The notes beneath the pieces are model-generated. The model ran no database searches. It worked only from the letters and a program-made list of their open reading frames with translations, and was not told the origin of the DNA. From Saccopteryx bilineata (lineage: Eukaryota > Chordata > Mammalia > Chiroptera > Emballonuridae), in assembly GCF_036850765.1 (NCBI RefSeq), contig NC_089491.1, positions 188,583,520 to 188,647,519 on the forward strand: a stretch of DNA of 64,000 bases, given 5' to 3'. This document shows, piece by piece, positions 46,715 to 59,862 of this stretch. The translations under genes were made by a program, and so were the position numbers. The stretch's first letter is position 1. Each line of letters starts with the position of its first letter.

Positions 46715-47225
46715 TCCACTGTATTCATTTCATTTTGATTGTATAACAAAGCACCACAACTTAATAACTTAAAGCAACACGAGTGTATTATCTTGTAGCT
46801 CTGGAAGTCAGAAGTCCAAGCTGGGTCTTACGGGCTAAAATTAAAGTGTCGGCAGAGCTGCTCTTTTTCTGGGGACACCACCAGGGGATAGTCGATTTCT
46901 AGAAGCTGGAAAACAGATTTCAGGAAAGGTACAGAGGACCCTGCACTGCTTAGCTTTGAGTCTCTAGATTCAAAGTTCACCATCCTGACCTCTGCTCCAG
47001 TCACCATAAATCCATCTCTGACCCTGATGTGCCTGCCTGCCTCTTAAAGGGACCCTCATGGGTACACTGGACCCACCTGAATAATCCAGAAGATCCTCAT
47101 CTCAGGATCTTTAATTTTGTCACTTCTGCAAAGTCCCTTTTACCAAGTGAGGTGACCTACTCACAGGCTCTTGGGATTAGGACATGGACATCTTTGGGGC
47201 CATTATTCCGCCTACTGCACCCAGA
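46715..47225 (+). repeat. MaLR (MLT1-type) LTR remnant
   Basis: It has the order typical of mammalian MaLR LTRs: 'AACAAAGCACCACAACTTAA', 'AGCTCTGGAAGTCAGAAGTC', 'AAGTGTCGGCAGAGCTGCTC', 'GGATTAGGACATGGACATCT' and an end near CTACTGCA. Subfamily not assigned. Confidence 0.6.
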
Positions 47226-47429
47226 GAGATGTTGGATAGATCTCAAATTCAACACATACAAAACTGAGCAGCTAATCTTCTCGCCCAGTATCACCACCTC
47301 AGTCCGAGCCTGTCCCGCCCAGAGTCTGCCTATACTCCAGGCAACAGATGGCAAGTCATTCCTTCCAGCTGCTCAGAGCAAGTCACCTCTGTCATCAAGT
47401 TCTGCCAGGTAGCCATTCAAAAACAGATC

Positions 47430-47670
47430 CAGCGTCTGACTCCCTCTCGCCTGCATAGCTGCCACCAGTCCATACCACCATCTCTCTCAATGGGGTCCCT
47501 GCAATGGCCTGCATGGTCCCCCAGATCCCACTCTCCCATTTATCCTCAACCTTGGAACCAGAGGAGACTTAAAATACAAGGTAGCTCATGTCACTTCTCT
47601 TTAAACTCCTCTGGTGGCTCTCTATTGCACTCAGAGTAAAAGCCAAAGTATTTACAGCAGGCATCCCAGA
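47430..47670 (+). repeat. L2 LINE fragment
   Basis: 'CATGTCACTTCTCTTTAAAC', 'CCTCTGGTGGCTCTCTATTG' and 'CACTCAGAGTAAAAGCCAAA' are in L2 order. It is diverged. Confidence 0.6.
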
Positions 47671-48337
47671 AGAGAGAGAAGTGTAGGCAAGCTCCAAGGA
47701 GATGAAGTGCTGTGTCCCAGGACTGGACGCAGTTCTGTGTGGCCAAAGATTGGACTATCAGATGGCACAAAGCAAGGGCCAGGTGCCCATGGGAAGTGGC
47801 CTGACCCTGTCTTAAGGGCCATGGGGAGCTGTTGATGGGCGCTTGGCAGAGCCGTGCACACAAGTCTGCACTGGAGAAGGTTTTCTGGCGGCAGCAAGGC
47901 ACAGGACAGAATGAAGCAGGAGGAAAGGAGGAAGGTTACCGGGGAGCGCAGCAGGGGAGGACAGCAGCAGCAGGGGAAAGGGGAGTCGGCATTCACAGCC
48001 TTGTAGGTCAGACAGCCAACTTTGGTGACGGTTCAGACTTAGAGTCAAAGATGACCCTCGGGTCCTGACGAGAGAATGGGTACCTGAGATAGTGGGAAAC
48101 TCAGCAGGAGGATGACTAGTGGGCACTCTAGGACCATGTATGGGTGGACAAGTCACAATGCTGGATGGTGACTGGCCATGTGGAATCTGGTGATGAGAGA
48201 CACTGGGTGTATATTTAGAAATCTTTGGTTTGTAAATGGTTATTTAAACCATGAAAAGAAATTTTTTTAAAACAAATCTAGGATGAGCCTATAGAAGGGA
48301 GAAAAAGAAAGAGGGCTTAGGATTGAACCCTGTAAGG
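47671..48337. other. Non-coding stretch
   Basis: GA-rich unique sequence, no gene recognised. Confidence 0.45.
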
Positions 48338-48528
48338 CAGGCGTCCCCAAACTACAGCCCATGGGCCACATGTGGCCCCCTGAGGCCATTTATCCAGCCC
48401 CTGCCACACTTCCAGAAGGGGCACCTCTTTCATTCGTGGTCAGTGAGAGGAGCACTGTATGTGGCGGCCTTCCAATGGTCTGAGGGACAGTGAACTGGCC
48501 CCCTGTGTAAAAAGTTTGGGGACCCCTG
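48338..48528. mobile_element. Non-autonomous hAT-like element (191 bp)
   Basis: The ends CAGGCGTCCCCAAACT and, reversed, CAGGGGTCCCCAAACT match at 15 of 16. The interior 'GCCCATGGGCCACATGTGGC' is typical of a widespread hAT-derived repeat. Flanking 8-mers have decayed. Confidence 0.78.
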
Positions 48529-49040
48529 CTCGGAAAAGAAGCCCTCAAAGAAGCATGGGAGAGAACCATGATCTGGCTACTGTAAAAGCAGTACAAGCCG
48601 GTGCTGTAGACAGACTGCGAACGAAGCCAACCTCTGGAAGAGGCATGCCCACCAGGGCAGGTGCTGCTGATGAACCAGGCACAAGAGGCCTAAAAACGTG
48701 CCACCAGGTACAGTGTGGAGCATGTTGTCAGAGACCCTGACAAGCAGTTTCAGAGGAACTCAAGGAGGACAGCAGTGGACTGTGGAGTGGGGTGGGGGAG
48801 AGAGCAGAATGCAGTCACAAGGGGGGCTGGACGGGGAGGGTCATCAGGACAGTGACACAGGAAGATGGGCATCCAGAAAGGTTTTTGTTTCAGTCTTCTT
48901 TCCTTATTTCTTCCTTACTTCCTAAGATGGCAAAGCTATACCTGGTAAAATGCTGATGGGAAAAGTTATCAAGGAGAAAACACAGGGGACTGTCAGTGCA
49001 GGAGGTCTCTGAGAAGGGCAGAAAATGTGGGAATAAGAAC
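48529..49040. other. Non-coding stretch
   Basis: No gene or repeat is recognised up to the next SINE. Confidence 0.45.
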
Positions 49041-49051
49041 ACAGGTGCACA

Positions 49052-49415
49052 GCCTGACCAGGCGGTGGTGCAGTGGAGAGAGCATCAGACTAGATGTGGA
49101 CCCACGTTCAAACCCCAAGGTTGTCGGCTTGAGCGCTGGCTCATCTGCTTGAGTGGGGGGGTCATAGACATGACCCCATAATTGCTGACTTGAGCCCAAA
49201 GGTCTCAGACTCATTGAAGCCCAAGGTTGCTGGCTTGAGCAAGGGGTCACTCATCCTGCTGTAGTCCCCCACCCCCGGTCAAGACACATATGAGAGAGCA
49301 ATAAATGAACAACTAAGGAGACTAAGGAGCTGCAATGAAGAATTAATGCTTCTCATCTCTCTCCCTTCCTATCTGTCTGACCCTATCTGTACCTCTCTCT
49401 GTGTAAAAGGAAAGA
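49052..49415 (+). mobile_element. Long-variant bat SINE with 11-bp TSD
   Basis: The same extended body as the copy at 5922 ('ATAGACATGACCCCATAATT', 'TTGAGCCCAAAGGTCTCAGA'), flanked by ACAGGTGCACA at 49041-49051 and 49416-49426. Confidence 0.9.
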
Positions 49416-49426
49416 ACAGGTGCACA

Positions 49427-50017
49427 GAGACACCTTTGGATCTCTACTCAAGTGCCACTCTGTCAGAAAGTAAGCCATTCCCTGATGCTGTAAAATACCT
49501 CACCCATCTCTGTGCAAGGTACCAGGAGCAAAATGGAAAATAAGGTGGCAGCCCTAGCCTCAAGGAGCCTCAGCCATCCAGAGGAATTGGGGGCCACTAG
49601 CCAAGTAACCCTAACATTTTACATACCCTGAAGTCAATGCTCTGCTGGGGGAGTATGGGAGTAAAGGCAGCCAGGACTACAGTCTTCCAAAGGCCCAAAG
49701 AGCACCAGTGGGATAGCTGAATGCAGTCCTAGAAAGGTACAGGCATTATTAGCCAAACCATGGGTATGGCTGTGAACTACCCAAAACACAGTTCAAGAAA
49801 TGTTTTGTAGCACCTTCCTAGAATGTGACAGGTTTAGAATCTGTCTGCAGTGCTCAATGCTGTTGCCATCAGTGTCCAGCTTTCTTCAGGCCCTGTGTGC
49901 AGGGGAGGCCGTTTCAGGGCCCTGCTTCCCTATCCAGCTCCATCTGCAGCACGTGGCTGCAGCCCGAACTGCTCACTCTTGGGAAGGAGCAGAGCAGTAG
50001 GCCCTGAGAGGACATGA
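49427..50017. other. Non-coding stretch
   Basis: Unique sequence; no gene recognised. Confidence 0.45.
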
Positions 50018-50033
50018 GGCCTCTTTCTTTCTT

Positions 50034-50363
50034 TTTTACTTTATTTTGTTTTTTAACAGAGACAGAGAGAGGGACAGATAGGGACAGACAGACAGGAATG
50101 GAGAGAAATGAGAAGCATCAATCATCAGTTTTTCGTGGCGACACCTTAGTTGTTCATTGATTGTTTTCTCATATGTGCCTTGACTGTGGGGCTACAGCAG
50201 ACCAAGTAACCCCTTGCTTGAGCCAGCGACCTTGGCCCAAGCTGATGAGCTTTGTTCAAACCAGATGAGCCCGCGCTCAAGCTGGCGACTTCGGGGTCTC
50301 GAACCTGGGTCCTTTCACATCCCAGTCCGACGCTCTATCCACTGCGCCACCGCCTGGTCAGGT
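50034..50363 (-). mobile_element. tRNA-derived bat SINE with 16-bp TSD
   Basis: Reverse-oriented GCCTGACCAGG-type SINE with T-rich tail at its low end. The exact flank GGCCTCTTTCTTTCTT is at 50018-50033 and 50364-50379. Confidence 0.95.
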
Positions 50364-50379
50364 GGCCTCTTTCTTTCTT

Positions 50380-53300
50380 AACGAAAAGCTATGAACACCA
50401 TTCTTCAGAGCTGGGCCTCCTCCTCCAGGAAGCTCAGGACACCAGTCTGCTCCTGACCGGCAATCACATCCAGTGCCAAACCCTCTGCACTGCTGCTCCG
50501 GGCACTGCCAACAGAAACCGTGTCCTTCTGCTGCCTGCTCCCCTGCACTCCCACCCTGAAAGGTCCTGATCCCCCTCCTCCACCACAGTCCTCACATCAG
50601 CTCCCTTTTGGCTCTGAAACCAAACAGGTACATCAACATGCAACTGGCAAAATATATGTGGAAGTATTAAATCGGTTTCATTCCTTTATTTCCTATTTCT
50701 CTGCCTGCCTCCCCTAAGCACGTGGCGGGCTCTGTGCTCTCCAGTGTCAGAGGATGTCTGTGACTCGGAGAGCGGGCACTGCCTATAAGACACTTCCCTT
50801 CTTGCTTCTGTTTCCAAATACCTAGACCCATGGGGGAAAAAAATGGTTTTCAGACAAGAGGAGGAGCCCCTGTGAAAATTACAGAGAAAGGGGAAAATTG
50901 AAAGATTTCCCCAAAGTCAGTTTCTGGGGCCTAGAAAGGAGAGAGGGCCTGGTTCCCAGAGGCAGAGCTGCATGGTGCCCAGCGGAGCCTGGGGTGGGGC
51001 CCAGCGGGCCTCCCAGGCGCACAGGCTCTCCCTCCATGCAGAAGAGGCAGTGGGTGGTAACCTGAAGAGACTCTGAGGATTCTTGGAAATGACTGCCATG
51101 TATCTGATACCCATGACCAGAGAAATGTCCCTCCTGTCCGGGTGCTGCCCCCAATCCCAGGACCTGTGCACAAAGGAGGAAGAGGGAAGAACTATAAAAA
51201 AATAGCGAAGACAGAATCTCCTGCCAGTCCAGAGCAGGCAAAAGGCTCAGAGTCACCACTGAACTCAGCTACAGAAAACGAAGAGCATACCTGAGTTTCA
51301 TAGCTGGTACACCACCTCAGCCGAAATAAACAGAGACGACATGCCTGCTAATCAAGGAAAGCTTGTGTCCATCTTGCCCTGGACAGCACAGGCTAGTGTA
51401 ACTCACACTCTTAGCTCCACAGTGTCATGTACACCCTCTCCCACCTGACCAACAGCAGCACAGGACCTCACTACTGTGAGAGTTAACATCGTTGCAATCT
51501 TAAATAAAGCAAAGCTATGTTTTAAAAATCTAGCCCCTTAAATTAAACTTGCACCAGCCCATCTGCTGGCCAGTAGCCAAGCTCTCCCATTCTATCTTGC
51601 TCCTCTGCCCACCAGCAGCCAGAATCATCTTTTAAAATATCAAATGTGATTATGCCACATCTCTGCTAAGGGTTCTCCTTTGCCCACACAGTGCTCCGAA
51701 GAGCCTTAGAGCCTTTCACCAGTCTCGGTTTCACTTGCCAATCTCACACCACCCCCATTCTCCAGGGTGGACCCCCTCTGTCATGTGCCATGATCTGTCA
51801 GCTCCCTTCTCAGCCCCAGGCCTCTGATGTCTCCCCAGCCTGGACCACACCCCCAACCCACCTTGTGCCTGGCACAGACAGGTTAATCAGCACATGTCAA
51901 ATGAATGACTTGTCCAGTGAGGCCCCAAACCACCAGACATGCCCCAGTAAGTTGACGGTGTCTCCAGGGAGAAGGCCCTGGGGTTCTGCTGTCACATGCA
52001 CCCCTTTAAAGATGGAGGTGAGGAGGAGAGGGTGAATGGGCCAATTTTGTCCTACCAAGGTATTTTATTTGACCTTCATGATGTAATAATTTAAACTCAT
52101 TATCAGCAAGTATAAATTAGGAAATTCTGCCTCCATTATCCAGACTCTTGACTTAAGTTGGAAAATGAGGCAACTTGGCATCAACATTCCGGCCCCCCTT
52201 TTTAGGAGTAGTGCTTGCTCCCTAGTTCACTCCATCCTCACCCTTCACACTGTTATCCCAACAGAAGGTGAGTCCTCCTCTTTCCAGACAGCCTCACTCA
52301 CTTGGACCCCCAGTCTAGGCCTTCTGGGCACCCAAATAGAGACCTCTGGAGCAGCAGAACCAACCCCATCACATGATGACCCAAATTCACTGACCCCTCC
52401 CTGTCCATCACAAAAGCTGAAAACAAGTCTCTTTCAACCCTGTGATCCCAACCTCTGACCACCTCCTGGTGTTGACTAAGGGGGGAGGGGTCTTCTTGGG
52501 ATGAATTCTGTTAATGAGGCCAGTATTTTAAAAATTTCTGAGCTGTGTATCTGAATTCCAGATGCTCCTCTAAAATTTCCTTCTATGTTTACCCCTCTAT
52601 CTTGGCCTCATTTTCATCAACTTCTTTCTCTGGTGAGCTCTTAGGCAAGATGAGAACTCATCCCCGAAGGTCCCAACTACCAAGCAATGGTTTTCCTGTG
52701 GCTGCCTAGCTCCCTGCTGCTTCTCAGACCAACAACGACCCAGGGTGCAAATTGCAGCTCTGGGTGCTTCCCCAGCCTCCAGAATTTGATAACCCACCCA
52801 ACAGAGCATCTTAAAATACAGGGAATCAATGTACATCTACCTCAGCAGATGTGGCTCAGCCAGCCAAACTGTTGACAAGAAAGCATTTGCATCTCTTGAT
52901 GAGAATCTGATCCAAAACCAATTGAGTCCAAGTACTGCAGAGCTGTCCCACAAACAATTGCTTCTGATTACAAGCAAAGCTGAATGAGCAATGTCTTCAC
53001 GCTGTAAAGAGGCTTGTTCTCATATTAAACTAATATTTTAAGCCGGAGCTTACAACACTTAAAACTTCATTCAATTCAAGGGGGAAATGCAACTTCATTT
53101 GTGCCCCATGAATTATTCAAAGCCTCTTCTAATTTTTAGTACACATAAATACATTACCCTTTAATAAAAATGCTCCCTCTCCCAAATGCCTCGGGTCTCT
53201 GTCTACTCTTAATACTCTTCTTTGAATAACTGATAATTAATGGACTTTTAAAATTTTTGTGCCAAAAGTGATCATTTTACTTTTCAAAATAATTGTTCCT

Positions 53301-53614
53301 ATTCGGTAAACACTTTGTACTTGCTCACTAAAAGCTTTGTTGGTAACTGATCTTTAGATTTGTAGAGACACAAAGGTATATGGTGATGTTGCTGGGCAGG
53401 TGCACAGAGCATCCCCCTTCACACTTTGAGGGGTGAACTGAAGGGATGGGCCCATGGGCTCATCAGGAAAGTCTCTGTTCCTCTTGCTACAGTTGCCTTG
53501 TGCATGATCTTAAACATAACCTGCATACATTCTCACTTCTGTCCTCCCGGAGACAGAGACTTCCTGATACCTGGGTCTCTGCAAGGCCTTGATCCTCCAA
53601 TTCTTTCATCTTCT
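50380..53614. other. Long non-coding stretch
   Basis: Unique sequence with an L2-like piece at about 51540-51860 ('ATTATGCCACATCTCTGCTA'). Several short ORFs lack coding features. No exon can be defended. Confidence 0.45.
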
Positions 53615-53745
53615 ACACCAGCAGCTCTCAACTTTGGCTGTGTGCTGGAATCATCTATTCGTTTTAAACAATACTGATGGCTGGATCCCCCTCTGGGACA
53701 TTCTAACTTTATGTTCTGGTACCTGGCCTAGTCTTTAGGACTCTT
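53615..53745 (+). repeat. MER5A-like hAT-derived element
   Basis: 'AGCAGCTCTCAACTTTGGCT', 'GTGTGCTGGAATCATCTATT' and 'AATACTGATGGCTGGATCCC' follow the MER5A order. An ancient copy. Confidence 0.7.
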
Positions 53746-54584
53746 CTCTTTAGCCAAGATAGAGATCTATCCCCCCAGCCCGCAAGTCCCAAACTCACAG
53801 CCTATGTGCCAAAATGTCCCAGAGATAAGTGTGTATACACACAGATGTGTTAGTGGATGAAGCCTAAAATACACAGAACATAAAATTTACCATTTTTAAG
53901 TGACATTTTTCTGCAATGGAATATATGTTTTTTATGGAAAGAGTACTCAAGTTATTTTGAAAGTGTTCATACTAGGGACATTTCACATAAAAATCCAGAT
54001 GTCTGAAATCTAGCAACAGATAGCTAATGTGGCCTTCCAGCAACAGTCAGCTGGGCAGCATGGCAGCTGTCCCCTCATGCCCAGATGTCAGGGCTGCCAG
54101 TGTCCCTGCTGCTCCCTCCAAGTATGCTGAGCCTGCTTCCCAAAGACAGATGTTACCCTAGTCTATCAATAGGGTCAAGCCTCCACAACCCTAAAAACGT
54201 CCTGCGTCTTTTGATCTCTTTCTAGCTACCCCCTATGTCTCTCTGTTCCCTCCCTCATCTCCCATTTGCTTCCCAAAGCCATGACATCCAGCTGTTTTCC
54301 CTCTCATTGCAAAGTTTTCATGACAAAGATTAGCAACCTTATTCCACCAGATCCCAGGGACTCCATGCAATCGGCCCTAATTCTGGGGACTGCACTGATT
54401 AATCTCAGATATTGGATCCTTCCGGAAATCCTTGGCTTCCCCTCCTCACTCTCTGCCCTCTCGTCTCCCTTGTCATCCAAGGTTCTGCCTTTGGCACAGA
54501 GCATAGCAAAATTCCCTGGGTATAGTGTCACAACCACCCACAGGCTGACAAGTCCAAACACAGAGAATTACTCAGGTTCTCTAG
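53746..54584. other. Non-coding stretch
   Basis: No gene or clear repeat is recognised. Confidence 0.45.
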
Positions 54585-54700
54585 GAGAGATTTTGAGTTC
54601 CCAGCTCTGTCACTTGTAAGTTGTAATCCTGGGCCAGTTATTCAGCCTAAGCCTCAATATCTTCATCTAAAAGATGGGGACAGTAAATTCCCATTCCAAA
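54585..54700 (+). repeat. MIR SINE fragment
   Basis: 'CCCAGCTCTGTCACTTGTAA', 'GGCCAGTTATTCAGCCTAAG' and 'CATCTAAAAGATGGGGACAG' follow the MIR consensus. Confidence 0.75.
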
Positions 54701-54878
54701 ACACAATCGTACACAACAGAATGCATACAAAGCTCTTGACCAGAGCATTGCTGACCAATAGAACTTTCTGTGATGATAGAATGTTCCATATCTGTGCTGC
54801 CCAATACAAAAGCCACTAACTACATGTGGCTGCTGAGCGGCTGAAATGTAATTAGTGTGACTAAAGGACTAAATTATA

Positions 54879-55235
54879 GGCCCTGGCCAGTTAGCTCACT
54901 GGTAGAGTATCAAACCATTATGTAGATTTCCCGGGTTCAATTTCCAGTCAGGGCACCCAGGATAAGCAACCATTTGCTTCTCACCCCAACCTTACTTTCC
55001 CTCCCACAGCCATGGCTTAATTGGTTTGAGTGCACTGGCCCTGGGTACTAAGGACGGCTCCGTGGAGCATCTGCCTCAGGTGCTAATAATAGCTCAGTTG
55101 CGAGCATCAGCCCCTAATGATGTTTGGATGGTGGACACAGGTTGAGGCACATGCAGAAGTCTATCTCTCTAGCTCCCCTCCTCTGTCTTGGAATAAAAAG
55201 AAAAATAAATGTTTTTAATTTAAAAAATAAAAAAT
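54879..55235 (+). mobile_element. Long bat SINE (GGCCCTGGCC type), 9-bp TSD
   Basis: The head GGCCCTGGCCAGTTAGCTCA and B box GGGTTCAATTTCC are clear; the body is diverged and the tail A-rich. The flank TAAATTATA is at 54870-54878 and 55236-55244. Confidence 0.9.
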
Positions 55236-55269
55236 TAAATTATAAATATTAATTAATGTTAAATAAGTG

Positions 55270-55485
55270 GAGGGCAATCTTTCGTTCTATATATGCCTTC
55301 AACTGATTGGATGAGGCCCACCTACATAAGAGAGGGCAGTCTGCTTCACTCAAAGTCCACCCATTTAAATGTTAATCTCGTACAAAAATACCCCCACAAA
55401 AACATCCAACATACTGCTTGGCCAAGTATTTGGGCACCAGGACCCAGTTAAGTTGACACACAATATTAACCATCACAGAGGTTAA
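55270..55485 (-). repeat. Ancient repeat, same family as 7470-7830
   Basis: Inverted partial copy: 'CTTCAACTGATTGGATGAGG', 'GCCAAGTATTTGGGCACCAG' and 'AGTTAAGTTGACACACAATA'. Confidence 0.6.
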
Positions 55486-57678
55486 ATGACTTTAGCATGG
55501 TCACTGAGATGAAATGAGAGAAAAAATCTAAAATAACCTTTAAAAATAGAAGAATATAATTTCTCCCCTTGCTAAAAGTATTTTAAAACATAAGGAGCAA
55601 AGTTTTATGAGAGCCTTTTGTCTGGCATAAGAATAGGCAGTGTCACCTGTTATTAGCACTTGTAATTATGACAATATAATACGAAGTGAACATTTACTGA
55701 CTTATTAAGGGTTATGCTCTGTGCTGTTATACATATAGTATCACCTTCAATTATCACAGCAAACCCATGACATTTATCATGTACTTTTGCAATTATTGGT
55801 TATAGTTTCAAAGAAAATAAAACCTTGCATAGCATGTATATATACCAGACTCAAAGATGTATTTGGATTGAAGATTTTTTTCCATTTAAAAATCAAAAGA
55901 AACATTAGGCACAAAATTCTGGGAATGTCCACACATGGTTCTGCCACTAACGCACAGAACTCTGAGGTGGCCTGTGTCAACATCAACTATGAAAGGTAGA
56001 CACGGGCTCTTTGGAATCGTCTCCCACCCCAGGACATTCCTCAGGCATTCCAAAAGAAACCAAAGCTGCATATTTGCTAATCTGAGTTTAACCCCATTAT
56101 TTTAGATAACATGGTCACTACCAAAGTGCACAAGCCCTTATCTGCAATTCTGATACCAAAAGTTCTCAAAGTTGAAAGGTTGTTTTTATAATTCACTTAA
56201 CAGCAAAAGTTTACCTAGACTGATATGAAGCTATATATAGTCTTTTTTTCTTTTACCCCCACTAAATGAGAATATCCACATTTTTTATTTCAGAAAATTT
56301 AATGTATTTGCTTGCAGGATGCAGCCCGAGACGTCCCAGGAATGCATGTCCTGTAGGGTACAGCACGGTCCAGAGGCTGGGAAAGTGCAAATTTCTGCAC
56401 ATATTTGGCCCCAAGGGTTTTCTAGAAAGTAATGAGAACCTACATTATCCCCACTTTACAAATGAGGTCGCCAAGGCTCAGAAAGAACCCAAATAAAGCT
56501 TATTAGATGTCAAGGCTAGCCCAGGGGCTCCTAGCCCCAGCCCTGTCTTCCAAGCACCCCCACAGGCAGTTACAGGAAGTGAGCTGCAAACCTTCACGTC
56601 GCACCAGGAACCACTGCATCTGTTTTGTGGACCAGGGGTTAGGAGCACTGCAACGACAAATGTTTTGCTCAAATACACGTAGTCTCATCAAAACCAGGTG
56701 CAGAACTCTCATAAAACGCCATTACTGATACTGGGGGGAAAAAATCTCCCCAAAGAAATGAAGGGAGGGAGAAAGGAGCATATTTGGAGTCTCATTTCCC
56801 CCCAAGAGCTTCTGAATACATGAGGTTTCAAAACCCAGTCAATTCAGCACCCTTCCCTGACTTATTCTTCTGAAGGTCTTTCTCTCCAGTCTGTCTAATC
56901 AGAATGACGATGCCATTCAGAAGGCAGCCAAGTTTACACCATGACTCAGCAATCCTCATTAATTCTGGTACCTCCAGGAGCAGAAAGAGCCCAGAAATGC
57001 AAGGCTTTGACCCAGGGAGCACTGAAAAGGGTAGTCCCACCCTGTCTTCAGGTCCCTGAACACGGGACGCGGAACAAGACACAAAGTGAGTCAGAGGCCT
57101 GACAGGCAAGAGTGTGGAGAGAGAGGAAGAGAACCCAGAGCAAAGTAACAGAGTCTACAGACTGCTGACATCTTGGGGAGCCCACTCTCACTGAGCTGTG
57201 AGTCAAACGCGCTCAGTGGCAGCAATAAAGCCATCTTTAGTCTGGTTGTTGCTATAGTGCTATCATACTTTCGTTCACTGGTTCCTGGGCTCTTCCTTTC
57301 TTACTCATTTCCTCTCATTGTAAAGGCTTCCAATAAAATAACTAGTGACAGGAACTGATTGAGTCTGCGGCTCTAGGGCCCTCAGGCCCTAGTCCCCGGC
57401 AGGCTTTAGATTCTGGGTCCTGTGAACACAATTCCTGGTCCCCTGATCCCGGGCTGGGGCTGGGTTCTGCATTTCTAACAAGCTTCTAGAACAGAGGAGG
57501 GGCTGTTCTAGAAATGTGCTGCCCCACAGATGTGTGAGTCATGTCTGCAATTTTAGACTTCCTAGTAGTCACCTTTCAAGAGGTAAAATCCAACAAGTGA
57601 AAATAATTTTAATATTGTATTTTGTTTCACCTAATCTAGCCAAGATGTTATTTCAACATATTAATTGAAAATAACTAG
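55486..57678. other. Non-coding stretch upstream of the L1
   Basis: Mostly unique sequence, with a MIR-like piece in minus orientation at about 56435-56530 ('CCCCACTTTACAAATGAGGT'). No gene is recognised. Confidence 0.45.
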
Positions 57679-57680
57679 GA

Positions 57681-57688
57681 TGACGTCA
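57681..57688 (+). promoter_or_regulatory. CRE motif TGACGTCA at the L1 5' end
   Basis: A perfect palindromic CREB/ATF site lies two bases into the L1 and is followed by GTAATGGTGCGG, which could be a degraded YY1 site (AATGGCGGC type). Sites like these set the start of L1 transcription in other mammals. Confidence 0.6.
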
Positions 57689-58110
57689 GAGTAATGGTGC
57701 GGTAGGAAGCAATACTGATAAATCTCCCCCAAAACTCAACAAGATCTTCAACCAGAAACAGAAAAACCTATCCTTGGAGCCTCCAGATGTTTTGCAATAC
57801 ACCTGAAGGTATGGTCGAGGGAAAAATTGGCTAAATATATAATCAAACCCCGAAGGAAATAGGGAGTAAGAAATGCTTCACTTTCCTCACTAACCTAAAT
57901 AGGGCTACTTTCACTGGGAACTGAGAATATAGAAACTGAGTCGGGCAAAGGGGGTGAATAGATCCAGGCCGTGGCACAAACGGCCGAACCAGGCTGTGGC
58001 ACGGAGATCCAAGTCGAGGAAAAACAGTGCCAGTGGCAACCCAGTCAATACAAACTAACACTCGTGCCAAATGCAGACAAAGAAAGACAAGCGGGACAGC
58101 CATTTTACCC

Positions 58111-58475
58111 AATCTCCTGGTCGGCGCACGCAGATAGTGGGCGAGAGATTCCTCTGAGTGCCTTAGCAGTGGGTGCTCGTGTTACCCCACAGAGAGGCAG
58201 AGTCAGAGGCTTTTGTGTGGGCCAAAAGCAGAATCTCCTGGCTGCCCCAGCGCCCTGAAAAAGCCACTCACGGGGAGAAAGCAAGACCAATTCCAACGCT
58301 AGAACTTTTCCGTGTGGGGGGGGTTTCACTCAGAGTATGAGACTTCTGGCCTGATATCCGGGTCTGCGCACAGATAGTGAGCGAGAGTTTCCTCCAAGCG
58401 CCCCAGGAGTGGGTGCCCGCCCGTGTTACCGTACAGAGTAGCAGAGCCAGAGGTCTTTGAGTGGGCGGAAGCCCC
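58111..58475 (+). repeat. Tandem promoter monomers in the L1 5' UTR
   Basis: Two related blocks about 240 bp apart share 'GCGCAC..AGATAGTG.GCGAG', 'CAGTGGGTGC/GGAGTGGGTGCC', 'GTGTTACC' and 'CAGAG.CAGAG.CAGAGG'. They lie at 58126-58228 and 58366-58472. Repeated 5' UTR monomers act as stacked promoters in mouse L1; that role here is inferred. Confidence 0.65.
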
Positions 58476-59862
58476 ACCTGATTATGCTAGCAGCTCTGAC
58501 TGACTGAGCCTTAACCAGAGCCCTGTGCTGAGTGGGAATTAAGTGGGGAGTTGCCAGCTCTTAGAGCCTCTTACTATCCAGGCAGAGGCAGCAGCAACCC
58601 CATAGCTGGATTATCAAGCTACTAATTGAGGAAGGAAAGATTAGGAGAGAGGCTCCAGGAACATGGACTCTCTCACTGGTGGAGCCTATAAATGCTAATG
58701 AGCCTCGACTGCCAACGAGACTGAAGCACAATACATGACATCGCTATAGAGACTTATCAACTGCAAACTTCTACCTGAGCATGCCAAAGGGGCAGAACCC
58801 GGGGTACAGAGTCACCAACCAGGAAGAGGGAGAGAAAAGAAAAAGCAAGAAGATAACCTCTCAAAATCAAGAATAATCCACAGACTTTATAACCTATCCC
58901 ATGTAATTCTATTTGTTCGTTTGTTTCCTCTTATCTTCATTCTCGATTTTTTTTTCCTCCTCCAATTTGGTCGTTTAACTCTCTGCCAGTCTTACTCTCT
59001 CCTCTCCTTGAACTACACTACCCATAAGTGTTACATCTCCCATTACCTTTGCTTTCCTCTTTCTTTGTCTCTATGAGGGTTGCACTCCAAAACCTTTAAC
59101 TATCTCTCTCTCTCTCTCTCCTCTTTTTTCTTTTTTCTTCTTTTAGTGGTTCCCTCTATTTTCTCTCTCTCTTTCTTTTCTCCCTCTATATTAGTTTCTT
59201 CCTTTCTCCTTTACGTCTCCTCTCATTCAAACATCAATAACGAACAAATTATCTTATCTGGGACTCAAACTTATGTTTGTGGCATTTTGGGTTTTTTTTA
59301 CTTCACCTTTTTAACTCACTAGCAGTGCTCCCATCCCTGGCTCTTCATTTTATCTAGTTCCTGTTCCACTAAATACAATATTAATTTTTTAATTTGTCCA
59401 CCATTTTCCTGTTTCCCTCTTATTCCTCTCATCATAACTCTTAGTCAACCAACACCTAAAAGCAAATCATTTTATTCTTGACCCAAATTTTTTCTTTATT
59501 TCCTTTTTGTGAGTCCATACCCCCTGTTTTTTCTGGGGGGGGGTGCCCCTTTATTATTTCTCCCCAATTCAGGCCCGCCAGTAGAGGTATTATTTGTTCT
59601 ATTTAGTACAATATAATTCACAGTTCACCACAAGACTTTCTTAAGAAAGAAAGCAGAGGAGAGGAGAGGAAAAGAGGAGGGGGGGAATAATTTCTTTTTT
59701 TATTTTAATTTAATTTTATTTATCTTTATTTAATTATTAATTTTTTTTAAAAAAACAACTCTTTATTTTTATATTTTTAACTTTTTATTCTTTATTAAAT
59801 CTCATTAATACTATCAACAAAACCACACTCAGACACAATTAAGGAAGAGAAAATTGAACATC

